64,000 nucleotides of DNA, from NCBI RefSeq assembly GCF_016907835.1, contig NZ_JAFBCT010000001.1, positions 1,674,001 to 1,738,000 on the forward strand. The letters run 5' to 3'. The notes under the pieces were generated by a model. The model ran no database searches and was not told the origin of the DNA. It saw only the letters and a program-made list of their open reading frames with translations. This document shows positions 25,026 through 33,665 of this stretch, in pieces. The first letter of the stretch is position 1, and each line of letters starts with the position of its first letter. This stretch comes from Agromyces cerinus (lineage in GTDB: Bacteria; Actinomycetota; Actinomycetes; Actinomycetales; Microbacteriaceae). The position numbers and the translations under genes were made by a program.

Positions 25026-25690
25026 CCGTCGACGAATCGCCGCGTTCGTCGACGGCGGGCGGCGGCGATCCGACTCGCGGCACTCGGCGCTTCGTGCTGC
25101 CCGCCCTCTTCGCGCTGTACCTCGCGTTGCTCGCCTGGATCGTGATGTGGAAGCTCGAAGTCCCTTATTTCGGCATGGGCGGGCTGCGTCAGGTCAAGCT
25201 CGTCCCGTTCGTCTCCAACGCCTGCAACGGGGCGAGCGCACCATCCGAGGTCGTCGCGAACATCGTGCTCTTCATCCCGTTCGGCCTCTACCTCGGTCTG
25301 CTCGCGCCGTCGTGGCCATGGTGGAAGGCCACGTTCGCGATCGCCGGGGCGAGCCTCGCGCTCGAGGTCGCCCAGTACGCACTGTCCGTCGGCAGTTCCG
25401 ATGTCACCGACCTGATCACCAACACCGCGGGCGGCCTGATCGGGCTCGTCCTCCTCGCCGTCGTGCGCCGCCGGCTGGGCGAGCGAACCTTCACGGCCAT
25501 GACGCGATTCTGTTCGGGCCTGACGGTGCTCGCCCTGATCGCCACCGCAGCGTTCATCGCGTCGCCAGTGAGCTTCGCGCCCCAGCGGGATGTCTCGGTC
25601 TCCATGCCGGGCGCACCGGGAACGGGTCCTGGGATGCGAAGCGGCGAGCGCGAGCAGATGAATCGTGAGGCGCGCGACCTGCAGTGCTAG
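25022..25690 (+). CDS. VanZ-family membrane protein
   Basis: A 222-residue polytopic protein with the VanZ pattern: VKLVPFVSNACNG, then EVVANIVLFIPFGLYLGLL, ALEVAQYALSVGSSDVTDLITNTAGGLIG. Four to five hydrophobic spans are visible. VanZ proteins give low-level teicoplanin tolerance by an unsettled mechanism. ATG 25022 overlaps the kinase stop (ATGA), completing a three-gene operon. Its stop TAG shares the four bases CTAG with the stop of the convergent reductase gene. Confidence 0.9.
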   Translation: MTVDESPRSSTAGGGDPTRGTRRFVLPALFALYLALLAWIVMWKLEVPYFGMGGLRQVKLVPFVSNACNGASAPSEVVANIVLFIPFGLYLGLLAPSWPWWKATFAIAGASLALEVAQYALSVGSSDVTDLITNTAGGLIGLVLLAVVRRRLGERTFTAMTRFCSGLTVLALIATAAFIASPVSFAPQRDVSVSMPGAPGTGPGMRSGEREQMNREARDLQC

Positions 25691-26247
25691 TGCACGACGC
25701 GATGCCGGAGGTAGACGACCCCCGAGTCGAAGGCGCGACTCTCGAGCAGTTCGAGATCCACGTGGCGCTCCTGCTGCGCGAAGAACGGGATGCCGCCCCC
25801 GACCAGCACCGGGTAGACCCTGACCCGGTATTCGTCGATCAGGTCGAGCGCGGCCACCTCGGCGGCGAGGGTCGCGCCTCCGATCGCGATCTCACCGTCG
25901 CCGGGCTCGGCTCGCAACCGTTCGATCTCCTCCGCGACGCTGCCGGTTGCCAGACGGGAGCTGCCCTGCACCTGAGAGAGCGTCGTGGAGAACACCACCT
26001 TCGGGAGCGGATTCCAGAGCGTGGTCCACTCACGCTCCGCGTCGTCGAGGTCGCCCGGATCGACGGTCTCCCAGTACAGCATCGTCTCGTACAGCTTGCG
26101 TCCCATCAGGTGGACGCCGACACCCCGTATCTCGTCGAAGGAGAGTCGGAACACCTCCGGGTCCGGGACGCTCCAGTCGAACCCGCCGTCGGGGCCGACG
26201 ATGTAGCCGTCGAGCGAGGCACTCATCGAATATGTGACGCTGCGCAT
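25687..26247 (-). CDS. Dihydrofolate reductase-family protein (RibD C-terminal type)
   Basis: A 186-residue NADPH-binding protein related to the RibD C-terminal reductase, often annotated as dihydrofolate reductase family. The start MRSVTYSMSASLDGYI is characteristic, followed by LMGRKLYETML, PKVVFSTTL, and IGGATLAAEVAALDLIDEYRVRVYPVLVGGG near the end. These small reductases are usually not the essential folate enzyme, and the substrate is unknown. It converges on the VanZ-like gene with overlapping stop codons. Confidence 0.88.
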   Translation of the reverse strand: MRSVTYSMSASLDGYIVGPDGGFDWSVPDPEVFRLSFDEIRGVGVHLMGRKLYETMLYWETVDPGDLDDAEREWTTLWNPLPKVVFSTTLSQVQGSSRLATGSVAEEIERLRAEPGDGEIAIGGATLAAEVAALDLIDEYRVRVYPVLVGGGIPFFAQQERHVDLELLESRAFDSGVVYLRHRVVH

Positions 26248-26324
26248 CGGATGCCCTCCTCAGTCACTGGTTCGACGATACGGCCCCGACTGCCCCTTCC
26301 GGAAGGCTCCCGCGATGCCGACCG

Positions 26325-26702
26325 TCAGTACGAGTGAGCGGTGAGTCTCCCGTCGATGTCTTCGACGGCCTCGAGCCGATACAGCCGGTCGTCGAGTGCT
26401 GCGAGAGCGTCGTCGAAGTCTCCGGCGTCGAGCATCGCAGCGCGATCGTCCGGCTCGCGCGGATACGGAGTCCCCATCAGGCTCATCGCGTCGCGCAACA
26501 GCACTGCCCACTCTTCACCGACCAGTCCGGGCAGCGCGTCCAGCGCGATCTCAGCCGTGTCGCCACCCCAGTACCGGAAGTAGGAGTCGAATCCGCCCGA
26601 CGTCACTTCCTGCCTCAGATCGAGGACTGCGTACAGGCGCTGCTGCTCGATCGGAAGGCTGGATCGATCGGCTTCACCGAATTCCACATACGCGTCCCAC
26701 AC
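26325..26702 (-). CDS. DUF4375 (DMP19-like) protein
   Basis: The frame carries the DUF4375 pattern: QQRLYAVLDLRQEVTSGGFDSYFRYWGG followed by ALDALPGL. The domain occurs in small cytoplasmic proteins of unknown function and in DMP19-type DNA mimics. GTG 26702 is the best start, with AGGA nine bases upstream, giving 125 residues; the open frame extends further but upstream it is only antisense to the next gene. It may be the last gene of the leftward lipid-like operon, 53 bases after the preceding stop. Confidence 0.7.
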   Translation of the reverse strand: MWDAYVEFGEADRSSLPIEQQRLYAVLDLRQEVTSGGFDSYFRYWGGDTAEIALDALPGLVGEEWAVLLRDAMSLMGTPYPREPDDRAAMLDAGDFDDALAALDDRLYRLEAVEDIDGRLTAHSY

Positions 26703-26755
26703 GCGACAGATCCTAGACCTCCACCATTGCTCGGTGATCGGGTGCAGCGCTCGCG

Positions 26756-27607
26756 TCAGTCGAACTCGACGCTGGTCTGGCGCGGGTACTCTCCCCCGGC
26801 CAACTTCACGAGGCGCGCGTGCGCGTACTCGCACACGAGCGCGTGCCGATAGACCATCCGTGGCACGTCGACGTTCGAGTCCATCCAGAGGCTCATGCCC
26901 GCCAGCTTCCAGTGGCGGAACGTGTCGTCGTCGGTGACGAGGGCGAGGATCTCGAGGAACGAGTCGTCGAACCGGATGGAGTGCACCGCACGTCGGTATT
27001 CCTCGACCGTGAGCGCCATCGAGAACGGGATGTTCATGAAGCACAGAGCGGTCTGGATGTCGAGGCGGACGAACCGACGGCGCTGTCGTTCGGCGTCGAG
27101 CGGCGGGATGTCGAGCTGCGTGAAGTCGAGCCTCTCGGGCCGCGTCAGCTGTACCGCGTCGAGCGCGATGAGCACGTCGTAGACGTTGACGTCGTGCTCG
27201 ACGACGGCCTGATCACCGAGCCCCGAGAGCGCCTCGGGGCGCAACGTGACCGGTTCCATGTCGACCGGGGTATTGCGGATGATGAAGTTGACGAGATTCG
27301 TCTCGACGACGAAGTGCCGGATGAGCAGCTCGACGGCATCGGGCGACACGAATCGTCGAAGGAACCAGACGCACAGCACGTCCATCGTGTGGAGCGGCAT
27401 CCACCGGAACGGCAGCACGCGCTTCACGATCGAGATGAGCGCGACCAACACGCGCGACAGGATACGTGCGATCGGGTAGAGCCAACGCCGCGAGAGGCGT
27501 CGTTGGTCGTCGATGATCAGTCGCACGAGCGCGCGGTCGAGTGGCACGGATGGATCGGCGTACACCGCCTCCCACATGCTCGGGTCCGAACGGACGAACT
27601 CCGCCAT
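26756..27607 (-). CDS. Uncharacterised protein of the KASIII/HDO operon
   Basis: A 283-residue protein (ATG 27607) that I cannot assign to an established function. It has a basic, partly hydrophobic segment at about 46-66 (IARILSRVLVALISIVKRVLPF) that could be membrane-associated, then FVVETNLVNFIIRNTP, and a charged C-terminal half. I have seen similar proteins encoded next to HDO-fold enzymes. Only one base separates its start from the HDO stop, so the three genes form a tight operon and probably act on the same molecule. Confidence 0.75.
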   Translation of the reverse strand: MAEFVRSDPSMWEAVYADPSVPLDRALVRLIIDDQRRLSRRWLYPIARILSRVLVALISIVKRVLPFRWMPLHTMDVLCVWFLRRFVSPDAVELLIRHFVVETNLVNFIIRNTPVDMEPVTLRPEALSGLGDQAVVEHDVNVYDVLIALDAVQLTRPERLDFTQLDIPPLDAERQRRRFVRLDIQTALCFMNIPFSMALTVEEYRRAVHSIRFDDSFLEILALVTDDDTFRHWKLAGMSLWMDSNVDVPRMVYRHALVCEYAHARLVKLAGGEYPRQTSVEFD

Positions 27608-27608
27608 G

Positions 27609-28310
27609 TCAGTGATCCAGCTCTTCGAGTTGCAGCGCGTACAGGCGGGCCACCACCTGCGCGCAGCGCACGATCTCGTCGGCTGCGGCGTCATCGATCA
27701 TGCCGGAGGTGAGGATCGCCTCGAGGTCGCCGGTGTGCTCGCTGTCGGCCTCCTGGTGGTACTGCATGAAGTGCACCTGGCTGTCGGCGAGTCCGAGCAC
27801 CTCCTGGAATCTGCCGGCCCATCCCGCGGCGCGCTTCGCGCCGAGCCCTTCGATGATGAACATCGCACCGAGCAGACCCACCGGGTTCGGCTGATCCGCG
27901 TAATTGAACATGTACCCCGAGAGCGCTTCGGAACCGATGTTCTTGCGCCCTGCGCGCAGATCGGTGAGCGACCCGCCGATCGCGACGTAGTCGCGTTCGA
28001 GCATGAGGTAGTCGCGGTGCTCCTCTTCGGCGTGCTTGATCGCCGCCGCGCGCAGCTCGAAATGGTCGATGTCGAAGTTGGATGCGGCACGGGAGATCCA
28101 CGGCGAGCCGTCGACGACCTGCTGGCGGAGGTTGAAGAGCAGCCGCCGGTAGTCGTCGATCGTCACCGTGCCGTCGTCGAGCCGGCGGAGCACGGGCACG
28201 CGCTCCAGGTACCGCTCGAGCTCGACCCACACGTCGGCGAGCCGGTCGAAGAGGGTTGCGACATCCGCAGGCTGCAGCTCGGCGGACGCGGTCGTCGTGT
28301 CGGTCGTCAT
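27609..28310 (-). CDS. Iron-containing redox enzyme, HDO fold (haem-oxygenase-like)
   Basis: A 233-residue all-helical protein of the haem-oxygenase-like diiron family, whose members (UndA, CADD, SznF) do oxidative decarboxylations and N-oxygenations. The third core helix has IKHAEEEHRDYL, the next ligand is Glu154 in FIIEGLG, and the last helix has H-x3-D-x2-H (His185, Asp189, His192), the same spacing as CADD. ATG 28310 overlaps the stop of the upstream KASIII gene (ATGA). The substrate is probably the KASIII product or a tethered fatty acid, but this is inference from the operon. Confidence 0.85.
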   Translation of the reverse strand: MTTDTTTASAELQPADVATLFDRLADVWVELERYLERVPVLRRLDDGTVTIDDYRRLLFNLRQQVVDGSPWISRAASNFDIDHFELRAAAIKHAEEEHRDYLMLERDYVAIGGSLTDLRAGRKNIGSEALSGYMFNYADQPNPVGLLGAMFIIEGLGAKRAAGWAGRFQEVLGLADSQVHFMQYHQEADSEHTGDLEAILTSGMIDDAAADEIVRCAQVVARLYALQLEELDH

Positions 28311-29461
28311 GTGGTGGCTCCTTGCTGATCGGGTGGGGCGACAACGGTGAGGTGGGCGAAGGCGAACGAGAATCGACCCGACTCGGGCACCGCCAGCAGG
28401 ATCGTCTCGCCGGGGCTGAACCGACCGGTGCGCCAAGCCTCTTCGAGTGCGATGAAGATGCTCGCCGAACCGGTGTTGCCGCGGGTCTCGAGGTTCGAGT
28501 ACCACTTGTCGGTGTCGAGTGAGGGGATGCGCCGGCGCAGCCCGTCGAACGCGGCATCGCGGAACGCGTTGGTGCTGTAATGGCAGACGACGTGGTCGAG
28601 GTGATGGACGTCGACGAGGCCGATGTCGACGAGTTCCTCGAACTGGCGGATGCCGGCCTCGGCGAGGTCGTCGAGCACGGTGACGTCTTGACGCAGCACG
28701 AACATGCCGCTCGCCTCGGCCTGGGCGACGCCGACATCCTGCCAGGTATTGCCGACAACGGGCTCGATGCCGTCCATGCCCGCCCGCATGCATACGTCGT
28801 GCTCATGAGCGAGCGAGACCTGACGCACCCAGTCGACCCGCAGCGACGGCTTGCTCGGGTGCGGCTGGAACTCGACGACGACGGCACCGGCGCCGTCGGA
28901 GAGCATCCAGCGCAGGAAATGGGAGTCCATGCCGGCACGGATGTCGTCGAAGCGGCGCTGCCGCAGGCTGCGGCTGGACAGCTCCGACCCGACGACCGCG
29001 ACGACCGGGTGGTCGCCGAGCCTGACCTTGCTCACGGCCGCGTCGAGCGCGGCGAGCCCCGAGGCGCAGACACCCGATGCCGACAGCAGTTGCATCGGAC
29101 CGCCGCCGAGTCGACCGTGCACCATCGACGCGAAGCCCGGCACGAGCACGTCGCCCATGGTCGTCGCGCAGGCGAGCATTCGTACGTCGGACGCGTCGAT
29201 GCCCCGGTCGTCGAACGCAGCGCGAAGCGCCTTGACGGCGAGTTCCTCATTGAGCTCGGTGGGCTCGCCGTGCTCGTCGAGTGCGTAGTGCCGCTGCCGG
29301 ATGCCGTTCGCGTCGAGGATGCGGCGGCGGATTCGCTCGGTGACCGCATCGTCGCCACCGAGTCGCGCCGCGATGCCGTCGTTGTCGACGGGATCGCCCG
29401 GAAGATACCGGCCGAAACCGGTGAGATACGCCGTCGCAGTCGAGCCCATGGTGATGACCAT
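28307..29461 (-). CDS. Beta-ketoacyl-ACP synthase III-like enzyme
   Basis: A thiolase-fold condensing enzyme of 384 residues with the KASIII triad intact: Cys132 in SASGVCASGLAALDAA, His294 in CHYSTNAF and Asn329 in ETRGNTGSAS. It therefore should make C-C or ester bonds from an acyl-CoA and an acyl-ACP. It differs from housekeeping FabH (about 330 residues) in its longer N-terminus and in its setting next to an HDO-fold enzyme, which points to specialised metabolism. The start is ATG 29461 or ATG 29449; neither has a clear ribosome site. First gene of the leftward operon. Confidence 0.88.
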   Translation of the reverse strand: MVITMGSTATAYLTGFGRYLPGDPVDNDGIAARLGGDDAVTERIRRRILDANGIRQRHYALDEHGEPTELNEELAVKALRAAFDDRGIDASDVRMLACATTMGDVLVPGFASMVHGRLGGGPMQLLSASGVCASGLAALDAAVSKVRLGDHPVVAVVGSELSSRSLRQRRFDDIRAGMDSHFLRWMLSDGAGAVVVEFQPHPSKPSLRVDWVRQVSLAHEHDVCMRAGMDGIEPVVGNTWQDVGVAQAEASGMFVLRQDVTVLDDLAEAGIRQFEELVDIGLVDVHHLDHVVCHYSTNAFRDAAFDGLRRRIPSLDTDKWYSNLETRGNTGSASIFIALEEAWRTGRFSPGETILLAVPESGRFSFAFAHLTVVAPPDQQGATT

Positions 29462-29528
29462 AGGGCACCGAGCGGGCAGTGGTCCGAAACCTGTTCACAG
29501 GGACGTCGGCCGTGTTTCACAACTCGCT

Positions 29529-30938
29529 TCACACGCCAGCGCGTCGGCGCCGCGCTGCCGTGTACACGCGCTCTGCGATCCACAGCACGACGCCGATCGC
29601 CAAGAGGGCGAGCGCGATCCCGTACTGCCCGGCCGGCCGGCCGGAGGTCCACGGGAACACCAGGTAGAGGCATGTGATCGCGCCGATCACCGGCAGTGCC
29701 GAGGGCGTGCGGAAGTGCTTGTGCTCGACCGGCTGCCGCCGCAGCACCAGCACGGTCACGTTGACGATCGCGAACACGGTGAGCAGTAGGAGCGAGGTCG
29801 TGCCACCGAGCAGGGCGACGATCGAGCCTTCGGCGTCGAGGGAGACGTAGACGATGAGGCCCACAGCCAGCGCACTCGTGAACAGGATCGCCGCCCATGG
29901 CGTCTGCCGTCTCGGCGCGACCTTGCCGAGGAACGGCGGCAGCACCTCCTGCCGGCTCATGCCGTAGAGCAGGCGGCTCGCCATCATCATGTTGATGAGT
30001 GCCGTGTTGGCGACCGCGAACATCGAGATGAACGGCAGCAGGTCGTTGATCGGGAATCCGGGCGCCGCGGCCTCGACCGCGGTCACGAGCGGCGTCTCGC
30101 TGCCGACGAGTTGCCCGATCGGCACGAGCGCGACCACGGTGATCGACACCAGCACGTAGATCACCGCCGCGATGCCGAGCCCGCTCAACATCATCTTCGG
30201 GAAGATGCGACTCGGGTCCTTCGTCTCCTCGGCCATGTTGACCGAGTCCTCGAACCCCACCATCGCGAAGAAGGCGAGGGATGTCGCGGTGCTGACCGCA
30301 AGCAGCACACCCTTGTCTTCCGGCGTCTCGAAGGCCACGACCCGCGACCAGTCCGCGTTGCCGCCGGCGATCGCCCACATGCCGATCAGGATGACGAGCA
30401 GCAGGCCCGACAGCTCCACGAGGGTCAGGAAGACGTTGAGCCACACGCTCTCGCTCACGCCGCGGAGGTTCACCAGCATGATGAGCACGATGAACGCGAC
30501 CGCGATGAGCATCGTCGTCACCGTGGCATCCGGGATTCCGAAGGCGATCAGGAGATTCGCCGCGAACGCGCGCGAGGCCGTCGACGCCGACGTGATGCCC
30601 GAGGTCATCACGATGAAGCACACGATGAAGGTGAAGAAGTGGATGCCGAACGCCTTGTGCGTGTACAGCGCCGCGCCGGCGGCCTGCGGGTACTTGGTGA
30701 CGAGCTCCAGGTACGAGAACGCGGTCACGGTCGCCACGGCGAACGCGAGGAGGAACGGCAGCCACGCTGCCCCGCCGACCTCCGCGGCGACCTGACCGGT
30801 GAGCGCGTAGATGCCCGTGCCGAGGATGTCGCCGACGATGAACAGGAGCAGCAGTCCCGGTCCGAGCACCCGCTTGAGCTGTGGCTGCTCCGGCTCGACG
30901 GCCTGTACGACCTTCGTCCAAGACGGGTCGTCGTTCAT
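29529..30938 (-). CDS. APC-family amino acid permease
   Basis: A 469-residue transporter with about 12 membrane spans. The amino acid-polyamine-organocation signature is clear in span 1 (LFIVGDILGTGIYALTGQVA) and span 6 (FFAMVGFEDSVNMAEETKDPSRIFPK). AAGGGG precedes ATG 30938. The substrate cannot be predicted. It lies upstream of the KASIII operon on the same strand with 67 bases between them and could be co-transcribed. Confidence 0.9.
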   Translation of the reverse strand: MNDDPSWTKVVQAVEPEQPQLKRVLGPGLLLLFIVGDILGTGIYALTGQVAAEVGGAAWLPFLLAFAVATVTAFSYLELVTKYPQAAGAALYTHKAFGIHFFTFIVCFIVMTSGITSASTASRAFAANLLIAFGIPDATVTTMLIAVAFIVLIMLVNLRGVSESVWLNVFLTLVELSGLLLVILIGMWAIAGGNADWSRVVAFETPEDKGVLLAVSTATSLAFFAMVGFEDSVNMAEETKDPSRIFPKMMLSGLGIAAVIYVLVSITVVALVPIGQLVGSETPLVTAVEAAAPGFPINDLLPFISMFAVANTALINMMMASRLLYGMSRQEVLPPFLGKVAPRRQTPWAAILFTSALAVGLIVYVSLDAEGSIVALLGGTTSLLLLTVFAIVNVTVLVLRRQPVEHKHFRTPSALPVIGAITCLYLVFPWTSGRPAGQYGIALALLAIGVVLWIAERVYTAARRRRAGV

Positions 30939-31080
30939 ATCGCACCCCTTTCCCCGAACCCAGCCGACCACATCCGGCCCGCCAGCTCAACCCCTGCGGC
31001 GCGCCGAACGCGGCCGAGGGAGGAACCGCACTCAGCCCCGGGGAACTTTTGCTGCAGAGGGCCGACCGACCGGCGTGAGG

Positions 31081-32457
31081 TCAGGAGTCCTCCGGCGTGA
31101 GCATTGCTCGAGCACCGCTCGCCGTCCGGCGGCGCACGAACGGGAGGATCGCCGCGGCGACGAGCGCGATCGCCGCGACGAGAGCGGCGGTGGCGAATCC
31201 ACCGTCCGAGACCGCAGCGATCGTGCCGAGGATGGCGATGCCGAGCCCGCCGCCGAGCGCGAAGCCGACCTCCTGGATCGCGCCGACCTGGCCGGCGTCG
31301 TCGTCGGTGGTCGCGTCGAACAACGCCGTCGCCGCAAGCGTTCCCGCGATGCCGAATCCGAGTCCGACGCACGCCAGTGGCACCGCGACGAGCTCCGGGT
31401 CCGTGACGAGCCATGCCATGCCGGCGGCCTGCAGGAGAAGCGCTCCGACCGTGAGTGTCTGTGCGCGCAACCAGCGAAGCGCGATCGGCGCGACCACCCC
31501 GCCGATCGCGATCGCCGCCGCCTGGGGCAGGATCGCGAGGCCGGCATCCGCGGCGCTCTGGCCCCTCGTGTCCTGCAGATGCAGGCTCACGAGCAGGACG
31601 GACCCGGACGCGACGCCGCTGGCGATGAGCACTCGAACGATGGCGGGGCTGAACCCCTGCAGCCCGAACAGTCGCATATCGATGAGCGGTTCGCTCAGCC
31701 GTCGTTGCCTGGCGACGAAGAAGACGAGACTCACGACCGCGATCGCACCGGCCACCGCGGCGGACACCGGCGCCGCGAGCGCCTCGTGCAGCGCGAATGT
31801 GAGGGCGCCGAGTGCGACGATCGAGGAGACGATGCTCGGGATGTCCCAGGACTGCGGTCGGGAACTGCGCGAGTCCGGGACCAACCAGAACGCGAGAACC
31901 CCGGCGAGCACCGCAAGCGGCACGCTCCCCAGCAGCAGCCAGCGCCACCCTGGTCCGTCCGAGAGCAGCCCGCCGATCACAGGACCGAGCGCGCTTCCCA
32001 CGCCGAACGTCGCCGTCCACAGCCCGTACGCCATCACGCGCTCCCTGGCCTGGTAGTTGGCGCCGATGGTGGCGACCACCCCCGCGACGACGAACGCTTC
32101 GGCGACACCGAGCAGCCCGCGGATGACGATGAGCAGGGTCCCGTTGTCCGCGAGGCCTCCGACCGCGTTGAGCACCGCGAATCCCGCGAGGCCGATGAGG
32201 ACGATCCGCTTCCGACCGAACGCGTCGCCGATCCGCGCGGCGACGATGAGGGTTGCGGCCAGCGAGAGCGAGTAGATGTCGACGAACCAGAGCCCCTCGG
32301 TGTCGGTGAAGGCCAGGTCGGCACGTATTCGGGGAAGGGCGGTGGAGACGCTGCTGATCGCGAGCGCGCCGATGAGGATTCCCAGGAGCAGTGGGACCAT
32401 CGCGAGCCAGAGGCGGAGGGTCGAGCGCGAATCGATGATGGCGGTTGGTGAGGTCAC
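31081..32457 (-). CDS. MFS multidrug transporter, 14-span type
   Basis: A drug/proton antiporter of the major facilitator superfamily with 458 residues. Landmarks are the first span after RLWLAMVPLLLGILIGALAISS, the motif-A loop ARIGDAFGRKRIV and the antiporter motif C region GVGSALGPVIGGLLSD. GTG 32457 is chosen because it gives a short basic N-terminus before the first span. It is divergent from an HxlR regulator, with two inverted repeats in the gap, so the exporter is probably induced by a compound sensed by that protein. Confidence 0.88.
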   Translation of the reverse strand: MTSPTAIIDSRSTLRLWLAMVPLLLGILIGALAISSVSTALPRIRADLAFTDTEGLWFVDIYSLSLAATLIVAARIGDAFGRKRIVLIGLAGFAVLNAVGGLADNGTLLIVIRGLLGVAEAFVVAGVVATIGANYQARERVMAYGLWTATFGVGSALGPVIGGLLSDGPGWRWLLLGSVPLAVLAGVLAFWLVPDSRSSRPQSWDIPSIVSSIVALGALTFALHEALAAPVSAAVAGAIAVVSLVFFVARQRRLSEPLIDMRLFGLQGFSPAIVRVLIASGVASGSVLLVSLHLQDTRGQSAADAGLAILPQAAAIAIGGVVAPIALRWLRAQTLTVGALLLQAAGMAWLVTDPELVAVPLACVGLGFGIAGTLAATALFDATTDDDAGQVGAIQEVGFALGGGLGIAILGTIAAVSDGGFATAALVAAIALVAAAILPFVRRRTASGARAMLTPEDS

Positions 32458-32464
32458 ATCACGA

Positions 32465-32481
32465 GTCTGTAAACTACAGAC
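32465..32481. promoter_or_regulatory. 17-bp perfect palindrome, HxlR operator candidate 1
   Basis: GTCTGTAAACTACAGAC is a perfect inverted repeat (GTCTGTA, AAC, TACAGAC) just upstream of the MFS start, in the 101-base gap shared with hxlR. HxlR-family sites are usually GTA-TAC palindromes, and the inner arms here read GTA and TAC. Confidence 0.7.
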
Positions 32482-32490
32482 AGAAGGTGC

Positions 32491-32517
32491 AAGTACCGAC
32501 AGAAATGTCACGTACTT
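32491..32517. promoter_or_regulatory. Second inverted repeat, HxlR operator candidate 2
   Basis: AAGTACCGACA faces TGTCACGTACTT across four bases; the arms match except for one extra base. It lies nine bases after the first palindrome and about 40 bases before the hxlR start. Confidence 0.6.
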
Positions 32518-32558
32518 ACCGATTGGATACTGTCAAAGCCGACAGGAGGGAGCTCTCC

Positions 32559-32939
32559 ATGAGAGAGAAGACGGAACGGATCGTCCGCGAGTGGTCCGAT
32601 TCGTGTGACGCTGAGGTGTCGATCGCCGTGCTCGGCGGGGCCTGGAAGCCGAGCATCCTCACTCTCCTCGGCGAGCACGAGGTGCTGCGGTTCGGGGAAC
32701 TCGGCCGGCTCCTTCAGGATCCGACGTCACGCGTGCTCACCCGCCAGCTGCGGGAGCTCGAGGAGGACGGCCTCATCACGCGCATGGTGTACCGTCAGGT
32801 GCCGCCGAAGGTCGAGTACCGGCTGAGCGAACTCGGAGTCAGCGCGACGCCGCTGCTCGGCGAGTTGACACGCTGGGGCACGCAGTATGCGGAACAGCAG
32901 CGCTCGTCGCCCGACCGGGTTTCGAGCCCGTCGGAATGA
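32559..32939 (+). CDS. HxlR-family transcriptional regulator
   Basis: A 126-residue winged-helix regulator with the HxlR signature: a cysteine in the N-terminal part (DSCDAEVS), then VLGGAWKPSILTLL, LRFGELGRLL, SRVLTRQLRELEEDGLITR and VYRQVPPKVEYRLSELG. Some HxlR proteins sense aldehydes or oxidants through that cysteine. ATG 32559 has GGAGGG at good spacing. It is divergent from the MFS exporter, and two palindromes lie between. Confidence 0.92.
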   Translation: MREKTERIVREWSDSCDAEVSIAVLGGAWKPSILTLLGEHEVLRFGELGRLLQDPTSRVLTRQLRELEEDGLITRMVYRQVPPKVEYRLSELGVSATPLLGELTRWGTQYAEQQRSSPDRVSSPSE

Positions 32940-32984
32940 CGGGATAACGCCGCAGCACCCAGAGTGCCATCTAGACTCGGCGAG

Positions 32985-33593
32985 GTGAGCGAGCGTCCCG
33001 TCTTCCGCCTCCCGTTCAAGTTCGAGGAATCTCTCACCGAACGCCTCCGGCTCCGCACCATGCGTGAGGCGGACCTCGGTGACATCCTCGCCTACCAGTC
33101 CCGCGCCGACGTCTGCGAGTACCTCCTCTACGAGCCTCGCGATCGCGAGACACTCGCCGCCAGGATCGCGAAATGGTCGGAACAGTCGACCCTCGCATCC
33201 GATGGCGACTTCCTCGAACTCGCGGTCGAACACCGGAGTGATGCGCGCGTGATCGGCGACCTCTACTTCATGCTCGAGCGTGCCGAACACGGCTGCGCCG
33301 CGATCGGCTGGGCATTCCACCCCGGGTATTCCGGTCAGGGGTACGCCACCGAGGCTGCGATGCAGGTGCTTCGGCTGGGATTCGACTCGATCGGCCTGCA
33401 TCGCATCGTCGCCGAGGTGGATCCCCTGAATGCGGCATCCGTCGCGCTCTGCCGTCGACTCGGAATGCGCAAGGAGGCGCACCTGGTCGGGAACATCTGG
33501 TTCAAGGGCCGCTGGGCCGACACGGATGTCTACGCACTGGCCGAGACCGAGTGGCGTGACCGGCCCGACGCAACGCCACCGCCGTCCGCTTGA
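32985..33593 (+). CDS. GNAT acetyltransferase, RimJ/RimL type
   Basis: An N-acetyltransferase of 202 residues related to RimJ/RimL and aminoglycoside-type GNATs. The order TERLRLRTMREADLGDIL, IGWAFHPGYSGQGYATEA (acetyl-CoA loop) and ALCRRLGMRKEAHLV is typical. GTG 32985 is the likely start, with GGCGAG upstream. The acceptor is unknown. It follows hxlR on the same strand 45 bases later but need not be co-regulated. Confidence 0.88.
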   Translation: MSERPVFRLPFKFEESLTERLRLRTMREADLGDILAYQSRADVCEYLLYEPRDRETLAARIAKWSEQSTLASDGDFLELAVEHRSDARVIGDLYFMLERAEHGCAAIGWAFHPGYSGQGYATEAAMQVLRLGFDSIGLHRIVAEVDPLNAASVALCRRLGMRKEAHLVGNIWFKGRWADTDVYALAETEWRDRPDATPPPSA

Positions 33594-33665
33594 TCACCGT
33601 CGAGTCATATGGGGCACGATCGCGACTCGCGTTGACGCTCCCGCGTTCAGCACTCGGGTGACACT

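Noticed and set aside
22511..25690. Complete glycopeptide resistance cluster
   Set aside because: No vanH, vanA-type ligase or vanX gene is present in the window.
26703..27044. N-terminal extension of the DUF4375 frame
   Set aside because: It lies inside the neighbouring gene in another frame; the DUF4375 domain starts only after 26702.
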